Source: Cokeromyces recurvatus
Taxonomy: Eukaryota > Mucoromycota > Mucoromycetes > Mucorales > Mucoraceae
Direction: 5' to 3'
Assembly: GCF_025118155.1 (NCBI RefSeq)
Contig: NW_026251388.1
Span: 124,001-188,000, forward strand
DNA: 64,000 nt
Part shown: positions 34,919-45,631 of the stretch, piece after piece
How positions within the stretch are numbered: position 1 is the stretch's first letter
How the letters are laid out: the number at the start of each line of letters is the position of its first letter
The notes under the pieces: generated by a model
What the model was told of the DNA's origin: nothing
Seen by the model: the letters and a program-made list of their open reading frames with translations, nothing else
Databases searched by the model: none
Translations under genes and position numbers: made by a program

Positions 34919-35234
34919 TTATTGTGATGCAAGTTCTTCTGCACGGGCTCTATTTTTTATCATAACTTCCTTTTTAGCAGCAATAAGAGCTGTTTGTCTT
35001 TCTTGCACATTATAAATAAAATAACCAAATGAACCGAAAACACCTGCAGCTATTAAATGTCCACTAGGATCTAAGAGTGGGTAAGATTTTCATTAAAAAT
35101 GTCTTTTTTTTTTTTTCATAATTCAAATTAATTTACTTACTAGAGAAAAGTGGGCGCTTTTGTAAACCAAGGGCGTATGTACGGACAAGAACACCAAAAG
35201 CAGCAAATCCAGAAACACTACTGATTAAGCTCAT
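34919..35234 (-). CDS. Small two-helix mitochondrial membrane protein, complex I NUXM/14-kDa-like
   Basis: Two exons, 35141-35234 and 34919-35070, give 81 residues; both are too short to stand out as open frames. Translation starts MSLISSVSGFAAFGVLVRTY, followed by ALGLQKRPLFSNPSGHLIAA and GVFGSFGYFIYNVQERQTAL, then a charged helix with KKEVMIKNRARAEE. Two short hydrophobic segments separated by the PLFSNPSGH turn, and a basic/acidic tail, match the architecture of the small fungal complex I accessory subunit known as NUXM or 14-kDa subunit, which I recall as sharing the GFxxFG...LGL...RPxF layout. Assignment is by pattern only. The intron junction restores a Ser-Asn and keeps frame. Two other small inner-membrane families would have similar layout. 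Confidence 0.6.
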
Positions 35235-36623
35235 TGAAGATTTAAAGAGTGGGGGAGAGAAAATATAATGTCAGTTTATTGACCCTGTTTTTTTTTCCCC
35301 CAATTTACTCCACAACTGCAGAAATATAGCATGACTACTAGACTACTTCAAATAAAAAAAAAAGAAAAAGATGACGTTGAAGTAGTATATCCAATTATAT
35401 TTGGACTGACTTTAAATAGTTTGTAACATTAAAAAAAATGAGATAAGGGAAATTGACTAATAGATCAATAATGATATGCATGTTTGGGTGATATACATTG
35501 CCTATCTGCAGAAGAGCATACATACAGCAATCTTATATTTTTCCCTTCCAAAGTAGATTTCAAAACCTTTAATAAAAGTATAATTTACTTCAGTTTAATC
35601 TTATTATGTTCTAAAGCTAAATATATAAATACAATAGATACTGATATATTTTGAAGGAAAATAATGAATACTAATATACAGCAATATGTATACTCTAACA
35701 CAAATATAACATTAAATCTAACATTAATCGTCTTTTGTGAAGTTAGTTTTTCTTTTGTTTATATCTGAGTTATCTCTATAGAAATCTCTACTACAGTTAT
35801 TTTGCTTGATAAAATGAGCATTCATTTTTAATTGTATTATTACTCTATTTATGTTATAGTAAATCAAACAACTTATTTTGATTTTATAACAGAACCATTT
35901 ATTGACCTTTTGCTGTTTACTGTCTGCGTTAATCGTTGAGTAGAAATAAATACTCTTAAGCCGTAGTTAAATAGGGAGAAAATAAAGTTTGATTTGTCTT
36001 TTTAGTCCTTTGCTTTGAACAGTAGGCAAACTAAAAATATTAGCCTGGTACTTGAACAAATTTGCTTTTGCAAACCAAAATAAAATAAATAAACGTCAAT
36101 ACTGTTATTCTTTAAAATGAATTATAACCAACTTTTTTCGCGATTTTACATAAAACCTATCTACATGTCAGTTTTTATTTTATTTTATTTTTTATTTTAT
36201 TTTTTTACTAATCTTATTAAAGTAAGTGGAGAGAGAATAGATTTACCTACTAATCCGTTAAGGGATTGGCTTTTGAATTTTATAATGTTATATGTTCTAA
36301 TAAAGTAGTTTCTTCTAAAAGTGCATTTATTTATTTTGCTAATAATAAGTCTACCAAAAATTAAGATTATTTTACTCAAAAGTGGTTTTATAACGAAGTA
36401 GTCTTCTGTATTATTATAGAAGATATCTTTAATTCGATATCTACATTATGTCCCTTGATTTATTTCAAGAAATAAGCATAAGCAGCTTCCATTGTAAAAA
36501 GAAAAAAAAATGGATATAGTATTCATTTTTCTACTATAAAAATCATTTAACAATTATTTTCTTTAAAAGTGTATATTGCCAAATTTCTAATACTTTTTTT
36601 AATGTCCCGCAAATTAGAATAAG

Positions 36624-36664
<41 letters not shown>

Positions 36665-36787
36665 CGATTTTTTTAATTTTTATTTTTTGTTCCTTTTTTC
36701 CCCCTTTTTTTTTTCAAAATTTAAAAGAACAATTTTGTTTGTATTATATTATAGCAAAAGCTATAAAATGACAAAATTATCAAAAAG
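35235..36787. other. 1.55-kb spacer, no gene seen
   Basis: AT-rich DNA with an A39 run (36624-36662). The opposite-strand short frames at 36117-36308 and 36197-36379 overlap one another and carry no known motif; a decayed element is possible but unsupported. Confidence 0.6.
36624..36662 (+). repeat. A39 homopolymer
   Basis: 39 A, about 125 bp upstream of the Thr-rich membrane protein start codon. Confidence 0.96.
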
Positions 36788-37477
36788 ATGGTGCCATTAA
36801 TATTAATCTATTTATTTACTATTGTAAAAGCACAATCGCCAATTACTTTTACTGACAGCAGCAACACTACTAGTACTACTACTACTACTATACCAACAAC
36901 AAATACAACTATTACTACTACTACCTCTTTACCTATTACCACCACCATCACCACCACCACTACTACTGCTGCTGCTGCTTCTGCTACTATTACTACTACA
37001 CCTCCTATTATTACCACTAATGTTACCGCTATTACTATATTACCTATTGATACTACTACTACACCATCTATCACTACCACTATACCTACTACAATTATAA
37101 CTCGTCCAATTGCATTACCAACAGTGCAGAGCACAGATTGGGATTCTAGCGGAAATCAACAAAGCAAAAACCAGCAGAGCTGGCTTAAAGAACACAATAG
37201 ATTTATCTTTATTATTATTATCGGCCTTGCAATCTTAGCATTATTAATCTGGTATATTATTCGAAGTATAAAAGGAATGCGTAAAAGACTTGAAGAAGAA
37301 AATCAGGCACAATTATATATGATACAACAAGTCTCATCATCACCACAACCAGCAACAATGTCACCTTATCCGAATTTTGTTTCTGGATTTACACCACAAT
37401 CTCCTCCACCTGCTTACAAAACACAAGAAAATACTCCAGTTATCATCCCTTCAACAGCAACTGAACATCGTAATTAA
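36788..37477 (+). CDS. Thr-rich single-pass membrane protein with PPxY tail
   Basis: Intronless, 229 residues. Residues 1-16 (MVPLILIYLFTIVKAQ) are a signal peptide. Residues 22-110 are almost all Thr with Ile/Pro/Ser, encoded by ACT/ACC repeats; such mucin-like regions are O-mannosylated in fungi. A single transmembrane helix spans about 139-158 (FIFIIIIGLAILALLIWYII), followed by a basic stop-transfer (RSIKGMRKR). The cytoplasmic tail ends in a Pro-rich region with PPPAY (206-210), a PPxY motif that binds WW domains such as those of Rsp5/Nedd4 ubiquitin ligases. The layout is like a fungal cell-wall stress sensor or mucin (Wsc/Mid2 type) but without a cysteine-rich head. No orthologue is recognised. 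Confidence 0.82.
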   Translation: MVPLILIYLFTIVKAQSPITFTDSSNTTSTTTTTIPTTNTTITTTTSLPITTTITTTTTTAAAASATITTTPPIITTNVTAITILPIDTTTTPSITTTIPTTIITRPIALPTVQSTDWDSSGNQQSKNQQSWLKEHNRFIFIIIIGLAILALLIWYIIRSIKGMRKRLEEENQAQLYMIQQVSSSPQPATMSPYPNFVSGFTPQSPPPAYKTQENTPVIIPSTATEHRN

Positions 37478-38542
37478 TGATCCCTCCTTTTTTTTTTGGT
37501 CTTGGTTTCTCCTTCATTCTTTGATGTAATATATAATTTGTGTAAAGTTTAAAGTTGATCATGAATAAAGTACTATGTGAAACAACAATAGCGGACCGAT
37601 AAATTTTTTTTTCTTTGTCTAACAAACTATTCAACTACTAACTCCCAGATCAATAGAAAGGCCCCCCATTCAGGTTACAGTATTTTTTTTTTTTAAAACT
37701 ACGATACATATTATAATGGGCTGGCATCTTTTATTTTTGCTACATATTATATCAATTTTAGAGATAAATATTATTGAAAACAAAAAAAAAGGGAAGCTAA
37801 TAAGAACTTTGAGATTTTTTTTTTATTTTTTTTATTTTTTTTGCTTATTAACCAAATTCTGTCAATATGCTTAAAACCATTCAATTTAGACCCGATAGAG
37901 ATTAAACGTCGAAATCGCCATAGCTTGGTTGGTAATAACAATAATAATTGGATTAGAGTTTTATAGATTTAAAGGGGAAACTGTAATGGAATTTGAAAAT
38001 AATGATCAGCACCAATAGGTATCTGAACTGTTCAGACTGCTGTAGATCTACAACTTTTGGCGATTTAATTTGAATGCTGAGGAGGAGCAGAATACTCAAA
38101 GGAGCGTATTCTACTTGAAGTTGTAGCTATTCTTTTATTTTTTTTCCTCCCTCTCTGACTATTTAATAAGAAAATCTTTACTTTTATAATTTCCTTTCCT
38201 CCCTTGAATTATGCTATTGTTCTCTTCAAATATACATACAAACATGTATATGTAATGCAGATTTATCAATGAAACTATATATTTTATAAGCATTTATTTG
38301 TTTCAGTTGATTTAATGATAGCTTTATCAATGTCGATCAGGGTACTTTTCTCCTTACAACACGCATAAAAGATAAAAATAAAAGATGCATACTTTTACTG
38401 TTATAATTTTACGTACAGTAGCCTTGAAGATTTTAATTACTCATATGTTAAATAATCGAGAGTTTCATTGTTGATTGCTTTAGAAATAATAAGTATACAT
38501 TTATATATCAATAATACAAAAGAAGATCAGAGACATTAATTG

Positions 38543-38544
<2 letters not shown>

Positions 38545-38581
<37 letters not shown>
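38545..38581 (+). repeat. T37 homopolymer
   Basis: 37 T in the large gene-free block. Confidence 0.96.
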
Positions 38582-38583
<2 letters not shown>

Positions 38584-39726
38584 TTCTGTCCTACCATTAA
38601 TTATAGTCTCGACACATTTTTTATATTGTAATAATAAAAGTCGAGAACATGTATATTTTTTTTTATGCTACACTTAGTAAGTTCTTTGGCGCCAGTAGTA
38701 GGATTATAACCAATCCAATTATTTATTATAGACAATCAATTTCGTGCAACAGATATTTGGACACCAAAATTTTACGTGTTGTGCAGAAGGTTTTCATGTT
38801 ATTTTTCGACACTGATCTAATTGTTCTATAATACAAGCTTTCTCACTCACTCTCTCTCTCTTTTTTTTTTATTGTTGTTGTTGTTGGCAGATGAGGGTGA
38901 TATGCTTCCCAAGGATATATATATATATCAAAAATAAGAATGAATTGTTTGTTATACGATGTGTTTGTATGATATAATAATAGAATTAGAGTTATTTTCA
39001 TTAAACCTCAAGTCAGTTATTTAACATGAGTTTATAAGAGACAACAATGATAAAAAAAAAGAGGGGGCTTACATAATACATTTTAATTTGTCATTTTTTT
39101 TTGGGGGGGAGAGGATTTATTATGAAGTTAGTAACTATAGTAGCATTATTTTGTTTTCATGGTAAAGAACTCTAAATTTCATCTAACCAAATAAAGCAGC
39201 ATAGAGATGATTTAAACTTTATCTCCTTTCTCTTCTGCTTAAAAAAAAAAGGGTCTCTGGTTGAGTAGCCCAGAAGATAAGACAAGCTTTTATGATTATT
39301 ATTTGTCAGAATGTAATTCAGGATATGGGGGAAAAAAATACTAGTAATAATAAAGGAAATGTAAAGCTTAAGAGAGACCTTGTATTATATATACATGTAT
39401 AATTATTAAAATGAATTAGGTACTTTATACCATAAAAAATTTTGTTTCTCCAGACAGAGTTTAGACACAAATAAATTCCTATTATAATACTTTTGTTTTT
39501 TTTTTCAACTTTTTGAATGAATTATATATGTTTTTGAAAAAAATTGCATGGTATTAAAATATGCATACATCTCAGAGATTTAATGAAGAGATGCGTCTTG
39601 AAAATAAGGTTCAGCTGTTAAGTAATTTTCGAGAAAAAATGACCATATTAACTGTATATTTAATTCTATTGTGATATATTCTCTCTCTTTTCTATTATAT
39701 AATAATCCAAAGTACTTTTTTCTTTG

Positions 39727-39745
39727 CCCTCCCCCCCCTCGCCCC
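39727..39745 (-). other. G-quadruplex motif (minus strand)
   Basis: On the plus strand CCC-T-CCCCCCCC-TCG-CCCC. The complementary strand supplies four runs of at least three G with short loops, allowing the run of eight to be split. Confidence 0.5.
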
Positions 39746-40157
39746 TACTACATCTTTCTATACTATTATATGAATTATACTATTTTTGAATTGTCCTCCT
39801 TTCAATGGCTTCATGTCATGATTTATAATGCTTCTCTATAGGAAATACATTTTATTATTAATCTCTATAGCTTCATTTCATTCTTTATCTATTTCTATTT
39901 CATAACCATCAGCATAATTGAATTTGTTCAAAAAAAATAAATAAATAAATAAAAAGTAGGTCAATAATTTTTAATATATAGGATAGGTTTTGAAGCGCGT
40001 CAACTAATTCGAACAAAAAAAAAAAAAAAAAAGGCAATAGCGGAATTTGAATTATGTGACATGTTGCTGACTTCTAGTCAACATCAAATACTCAAATTGT
40101 ATTGAGACAATATTGAAATCCTCCTCTTACTACATACATATTAACACGTATGTAAAC

Positions 40158-40178
40158 CCATCCATTATCCATCCAACT
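40158..40178 (+). promoter_or_regulatory. Candidate ribosomal-protein promoter word in P1 upstream region
   Basis: CCCATCCATTATCCATCCA lies about 65-85 bp before the P1 start. It contains the same ATCCATCCA 9-mer found upstream of P0 at a like distance, plus a second near-copy. Confidence 0.35.
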
Positions 40179-40241
40179 AGAATAATAATATAAATCAGTC
40201 TAATCTAATCTAAAAAATAAAATAAATTATGTTTTATTAGT

Positions 40242-40727
40242 ATGTCTGCCGAACTCGCTGTTGTCTATGCTGCTCTCATCCTTGAGGATGACAATATTGA
40301 AATTACCGTAAGTAGTGTGTCCCATTCAATTCACATGTTTTTTTTTTGGAACAAATTACTAATTTTAACACTACATTTTATATAAATATATAGGCTGACA
40401 AGCTCCAAGCTCTTGTCTCTGCTGCTGGTGTTGAAGTTGAACCTATCTGGTTCTCTCTCTATGCTAAGGCCCTTGCCGGTCAAGACCTCAAGGCTCTTCT
40501 CTTGAACGTTGGTGCCCCTGGTGCCGCTCCTGCTGGTGCCGCTGCTGCTGGTGGTGGTGCTGCTGCTGCTGATGCTCCTGCTGAAGAAGAAAAGGCTGAA
40601 GAGAAGGAAGAGTCTGATGAAGATATGGGTTTCGGTAATGTCACAAATGATTTAAATGTATAAATGAAAACAAGTATTAATTTATTTATTTATTTATTTT
40701 AAAAAAAAATTAGGTCTCTTTGATTAA
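40242..40727 (+). CDS. RPP1: 60S acidic ribosomal protein P1
   Basis: Stalk protein that dimerises with P2 on P0 and recruits elongation factors. Three exons, 40242-40307, 40394-40634 and 40714-40727, give 106 residues. Family features: [38 protein letters not shown] and [20 protein letters not shown] (dimerisation helices), then an Ala/Gly hinge and the acidic tail ending [10 protein letters not shown]. The P1 rather than P2 identity follows from the LEDDNIEIT and [11 protein letters not shown] blocks. The last exon has just 14 coding bases, splitting the universal GFGLFD tail. Codons are of the highly expressed type (GTC, CTC, AAG, GCC), as in P0. AATAAA occurs at 40778-40783. Confidence 0.97.
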
Positions 40728-40981
40728 GTCATTTAATCATCCATTTTTTTTTTTTTGCTCATAAAGTATTAAAAAAAAAATAAACTTCTAATTTCGAAAA
40801 AAAAACACATTCAACACTTTATGATTTTATTTGGATATTTATATATTGTAGTAATTTATATAGCCATTCTGTAGTGATTAAATTGCATTCAGTTGAATAT
40901 TTTCAATTTGTTTTATTCTTATAACTGTAATCAAGCTACTTCAGAAAATTAGGTTTGGGGAAATAATAAGATATACTATCT

Positions 40982-41313
40982 CTAAAGTTGACCGGATCTA
41001 CGAAGTGCACGTCTGCTTTCCATCTGTCATAAAAAAAAGAATTAGCATAATGTATTAAATTTTTGTTCATTCCTTTTTTTCTCGTTACCCATTTCTTTTT
41101 ACATTCTTTATATTGCATAAAAAAATAATCGCATTTCCTTTTATCATAATTATTTTCATCAAGACATTTCATGCTTTGCTTTTCTTCTATTGCACAAGGA
41201 TTCATGTACTTTGTTGTTTCTTTTACTTTAAATTTTTCATTAAAATCAGTTGGGGTTGATGGTTCATCGAATGTTGGTTTTGGAGGTGGAGGTGGAGGCT
41301 TTGTAAGAGGCAT
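40982..41313 (-). CDS. Twin CX9C (CHCH) mitochondrial protein, Cox23/CHCHD7-like
   Basis: Two exons, 41089-41313 and 40982-41023, give 88 residues. A proline-rich start (MPLTKPPPPPPKPTFD) precedes a CHCH hairpin with two CX9C motifs: C-AIEEKQSMK-C and C-DYFFMQYKE-C, which form disulfides after Mia40-dependent import into the intermembrane space. After the second motif comes KKKW and, with the intron removed, MESRRALRRSGQL; a basic tail after the Trp is typical of Cox23 and CHCHD7 proteins. Without splicing the frame runs on to 40936 as a 125-residue version. I prefer the spliced form because length and tail fit the family. Role in cytochrome oxidase assembly is inferred. Confidence 0.78.
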
Positions 41314-42067
41314 TTATAATACAAGGAATCTTTTATTCCATGAAAGGAGGGAAGGGTGAGGAAAAAAAAAAATAAAGCACCAAATGGCCCTGTATTCCTG
41401 AGTTTGAATAATAAGTTATTGCTGCAGATGAAATTCAACCAAATCAAGGATAACCGCCTTATTCTAGTCAATAGCGAATACGATTAAGGAATTTTATTTA
41501 TTAAAAGAAAAGAAAGAGAAAAAGATTTTAATGTAACGTCAGGTATACTTTTTTTCAAAGTTTCTGTTGGCTGTTAAAAAAAAAAAAAAAAAAAAACTGC
41601 AGAGGTTGGATTGATCATTCCCAAATACAATTTCCAAAACGTCGCAATATGGACAGATAGTTAAATTATTTTGGTATCTATTTCAATAAAACACTTTTTA
41701 CACTAATTCGATGCATTTTTATATTTTGACAATAAAATTCTCTTGACCAGACTAAAAAAAAATTCTAATTTTTATTTCCTTAAAATTTTATTTTTCAAAC
41801 GTAAATCACTGTAATACCATTATTACTAGTGATATAAATAAAAAGAGGAAGGGGAGGAAGAAACATAAGTTGTTTAGCTTTCAGTATTTGAAAAAAAGCA
41901 GTTATGTGACTATTTCCCAGCTATAGTTAAGCCACAATAATTTACAGAATGAAACAAAGTATTCAATGTCACAGTTGATTTTTTTGCTGAGAAATAAAGC
42001 ATTTTTTTTTTGACATAAACCATCTTTTAACCTACTCTAACAAAAAAAAAAAAAAATAAATAAATAA
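41314..42067. promoter_or_regulatory. Divergent promoter region
   Basis: 754 bp between start codons of the CX9C protein (-) and UTP12 (+), holding both promoters. It includes A/T runs (A20 near 41578) and no recognisable coding sequence or known factor site. Confidence 0.45.
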
Positions 42068-45000
42068 ATGGTGAAAGCATATCTTCGTTATGAGCCATTA
42101 GCCACCTTTGGTGTAATTGCATCATCATCATCTAATATTATTTATGATCATACTGGCAAATTAGCTGTTGCTCCTTCACTTGAGGAAGTTATTCTTTGGG
42201 ATCTTAAAAAAGGTGTTGAGGTAAAAGCATTAAATTAGTGTTCATTATATAATTGTTCAAGTCAAATTTTAATTAGGAGATTTCAATTAGGTTGGCAAAT
42301 GGCGAGAATTTGGAAATAAGTCAGAGGTAACATGTATTGCTAAAAGTCCAAATAACAAGGATTATGCTATTGGGTAATATATTATTAAAAATAAAGGCAA
42401 ATCTTTATACGTGTATACACATATATATATACATATTAAACTTTTGTTTTATAGCTATGCTGATGGTTCAATTCGCTTGTGGAATACAAATTCATCAACT
42501 TCTTCAGTTACTTTAAGTGGTCATCGAGCTGCAGTAACTGCCTTGGCATTTGACAGCAACGGTACCCGACTTGCTTCTGGATCTCGAGATACCGATCTGA
42601 TTATATGGGACATCATTTCAGAATCAGGTTTATATAGATTAAAAGGACATAAAGATCAAATTACGTGTTTAGCCTTTTTAGATCCTAAAAAAGTTGACAT
42701 GGAAGACAATGAAGTCGGTGTTTCTAGTGAAGGTTATGTTTTATCTTCTTCTAAAGATACATTGATCAAATTATGGGATTTATCTGCACAATTTTGTCGT
42801 GAGACGATCGTTAGTCATCGAAGTGAAGTTTGGTCTTTTGCAGTATCTAATGACCAGAAAATGATTATTTCAGGTGGTGCTGAGCCTCATTTAAAGGCAT
42901 GGAAAATCGATTGGAAGATTTTAGGTTTACCATTAGAAGCACTTGGAGAACAAGAAAAGACAGATCATCAAATGGAGATTGATTCGACTAAACCAGCTAC
43001 ATTACAAAAGGCTATTAATATATATGGTCAGATTCCCCGTCAATCACGAGATCGCGTCGTGACAATTCAATTTCATCCATCTGGAAAATATGTAGGTGCA
43101 CAAGCCAATGATAGATCAATTGAAATATATAAAGTGCGTGATCATGAGCAGATTCGTAAGAAAATTCAACGTAGAAAGAAGAGAGCAAGAGAGAAGGGAA
43201 AGGATGAATCGGAAGTGAGTAATGAAATTCAAGCAGAAGATGAATTTACAACTGAAACTGTAGTACGTACACCCGCTAAAGTGCGTAGTTTTGATTTTGC
43301 ACCTGTTACGACGGATGTGGAAAAGGCAGGAGAGATTCAATTTGTCGCATCACTTAGTAATAATACGATTGAAGCATATACAATACCTGTGACAAAGGAC
43401 AAAAAAGATGAAATTGTAGAACCATCACGTCTGTATTCAATTGATGTACCTGGACATCGTTCTGATATTCGTACTTTAGCACTTAGTTCTGATGATGAAT
43501 TATTAGCTTCAGCATCAAGTAATTTATTAAAAGTATGGAACATGAAGACAAGATCTTGTATTCGTACTATTGAATGCGGCTTCGCACTTTGTAGCTCATT
43601 CTTGCCCGGTAACAAACATATTTTGGTTGGTACAAAGACGGGTGAGTTAGAATTATACGACATTGGTTCTTCATCGTTAGTAGAGTCTGTTAAGGCACAT
43701 GATGGTGCTATCTATTCTCTTCAAGTTCGTCCAGACAAACGTGGGTTTGTTACGGGTAGTGCAGATAAAGATGTCAAGTTCTGGGATTTTGATATGAAAC
43801 AAGACAAAAATAATGTAGCAAAGCGCTTAACCTTTATTCATATGAGAACATTAAAGATGTCAGACGAGGTACTTTGTGTTCGATATAGCCCTAATCAAAA
43901 CCTGTTGGCGGTTTCCCTTTTGGATTCTACAGTGAAGGTCTTTTATCACGATACACTTAAATTCTTTTTATCTTTGTACGGACATAAATTGCCAGTATTA
44001 TCGATGGATATCTCTTCTGATAATACATTAATTGCTACTTGTTCTGCCGATAAAAATGTGAAACTATGGGGTCTTGACTTTGGTGACTGTCATAAGTCAT
44101 TGTTTGCACATCAAGAAAGCGTCATGTCTATTCAATTTGTTTGGGGCACACATTACTTCTTTACTGTCAGTAAAGATAAGACAGTCAAATATTGGGATGG
44201 TGATAAGTTTGAAAATATTATGAAATTGGAAGGACATCACGGTGAAGTATGGGCACTTGCTGTCTCAAAGCATGGTTCCTTTGTTGTGACAGGCTCACAC
44301 GATCGTTCGATGCGTATTTGGGAAAAAACCGATGAACAGTTATTCCTTGAAGAAGAAAGAGAAAAAGAACTTGAAGAATTATATGAGAATACGTTGATAA
44401 GTCAAATGGAAAAAACCAATATGGATGGAGATGATATGGAAGTTGATTCCGCTGGTAAACAAACGATGGAATCCTTAAAAGCTGGCGAAAGATTGATGGA
44501 AGCGATGGAAATTGGAGATGAAGAAAAGAATGGATGGCTTGCCTATGAGGCAGCTAAAGCACGTGGATTAGATGCACAACCACCTCAACGAAATGCTATT
44601 TTGATGGCTATGGGAGATATTGAACCTGATCGATATGTCTTGGATGTTCTCAAGAAGATTAAGGCAAATGATCTTGAAGAAGCACTTATGATTTTACCCT
44701 TTTCTAAAGTGATTTCATTATTTTCATATATTGAAAGCTGGGCAAAAAAGGTATATTAATATAAATACATGATCCTATTTGCCTAACTTTTACTAACGTC
44801 TCTTCCTATATCCATCATCTAGAATTGGAGTATTGTCTTGGTTTCACGTGTATTATTTTCAGTTGTAAAAACACATCATAATCAAATTGTAGCAAACCGA
44901 ATGATGCGACCTATGCTTGATTCTATTCGTTTCCATCTTCGTACTCAATTACAACGTCAAAAAGATATCATGGGCTATAATAGAGCAGCATTAACATATC

Positions 45001-45107
45001 TTCAACGTGATTATAAAGCAAGGAACACCTCTAACTTCCTTGATGAAAATGTTGATAAGCCTGTTGATGACGAAAAGAAACGTAAATTCGTTCAACTAGC
45101 GAGTTAA
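42068..45107 (+). CDS. UTP12: U3 snoRNP protein Utp12/Dip2 (WDR3)
   Basis: Component of the UTP-B module of the small-subunit processome, which builds the 40S ribosome in the nucleolus. Four exons, 42068-42220, 42291-42373, 42455-44750 and 44823-45107, give 938 residues, matching the family's usual length of about 940. Two tandem WD40 propellers are visible: the first begins LRYEPLATFGVIASSSSNII and includes GHRAAVTALAF and GHKDQITCLAF. The second includes GHRSDIRTLAL, AHDGAIYSLQV, GHKLPVLSMDI and GHHGEVWALAV with SHDRSMRIWEKT. The C-terminal Utp12 domain has the block KANDLEEALMILPFSKVISL, AVNWSIVLVSRVLFSVV-like KNWSIVLVSR and the helical tail THHNQIVANRMMRPML. A charged insert (IRKKIQRRKKRAREKGK) separates the propellers. 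Confidence 0.97.
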
Positions 45108-45631
45108 GAAAAAAAAAAAGAACCTGCCTGTAATAATAAAAGTAGACATTTATTTAATTTATAGACTATTATAGATTTATTTTATTATTAATAATTAGCT
45201 GTATTAGCTTTTCCTTGTCGATTTTTTTTTTATTATTGCTGTTCTTTTGGAACTCACACTTTCAGTATGAGTACAATGATAAAAAAATGTCACTTTCTTC
45301 AAGTCAGTTGGATAAAATCAATATCATAACATTATATTTGTATAATTATAAACATACGTTAAATATATTTCAGGATTTATACATGTATACATCAATATAG
45401 TAATTTGATCAAGTATACTGGATAACTATACAATAAGAAAAAAAAAAAGGGGGGAGGGTTGGGGGAGCAGGGAAAGAAGGAATTGGATATTTTGTACGTA
45501 CTAGCAACAATAAAATAGTATATATAAGAAAGAATGTCGCTTCTTTTTTTTTTTTTTTTGTTAGTATATTTTCTATAAGGATACCTATAAATGTATAAAT
45601 AAATAAAGTCCATGTAGATTGAATTTTTTTT
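45108..45631. other. Spacer between convergent UTP12 and cyclin genes
   Basis: 524 bp of 3' UTR sequence with no gene. It carries a strong G-quadruplex motif (45449-45472) and T19 at 45545-45559 region. Confidence 0.55.
45449..45472 (+). other. G-quadruplex motif
   Basis: Four G runs (6, 3, 5 and 3) separated by loops of 1, 2 and 4 bases, preceded by an A12 run. It meets the standard four-run definition and lies between two converging genes. Confidence 0.6.

Larger units (their letters stand above)
37478..40241. other. 2.8-kb spacer, largest gene-free block
   Basis: No supportable gene. It holds T37 (38545-38581), a C-rich G-quadruplex motif on the minus strand (39727-39745), an A-run at 40017-40033, and a frame at 38649-38831 that I do not support. 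The final 90 bp is the P1 promoter. Confidence 0.6.

Noticed and set aside
36117..36379. Overlapping opposite-strand frames at 36117-36308 and 36197-36379
   Set aside because: No motif, no splice partner, overlapping in antisense; treated as chance.
37890..37940. CATAGCTTGGTTGGTAA preceded by CGTCGAAATC, resembling A and B boxes of a tRNA
   Set aside because: The order is reversed (B-like before A-like), no anticodon arm or acceptor stem forms, so it is not a tRNA.
38649..38831. Plus-strand frame with GASSRIITNPIIYY and TTGGCGCCAG at its start, resembling a retroelement primer-binding site
   Set aside because: No LTR, no gag/pol motif and no tRNA-complementary 18-mer could be shown; a single short frame is not enough.
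41171..41471. Frames at 41171-41359 (+) and 41223-41471 (-) around the CX9C gene
   Set aside because: Shadow frames overlapping the real gene and its promoter.
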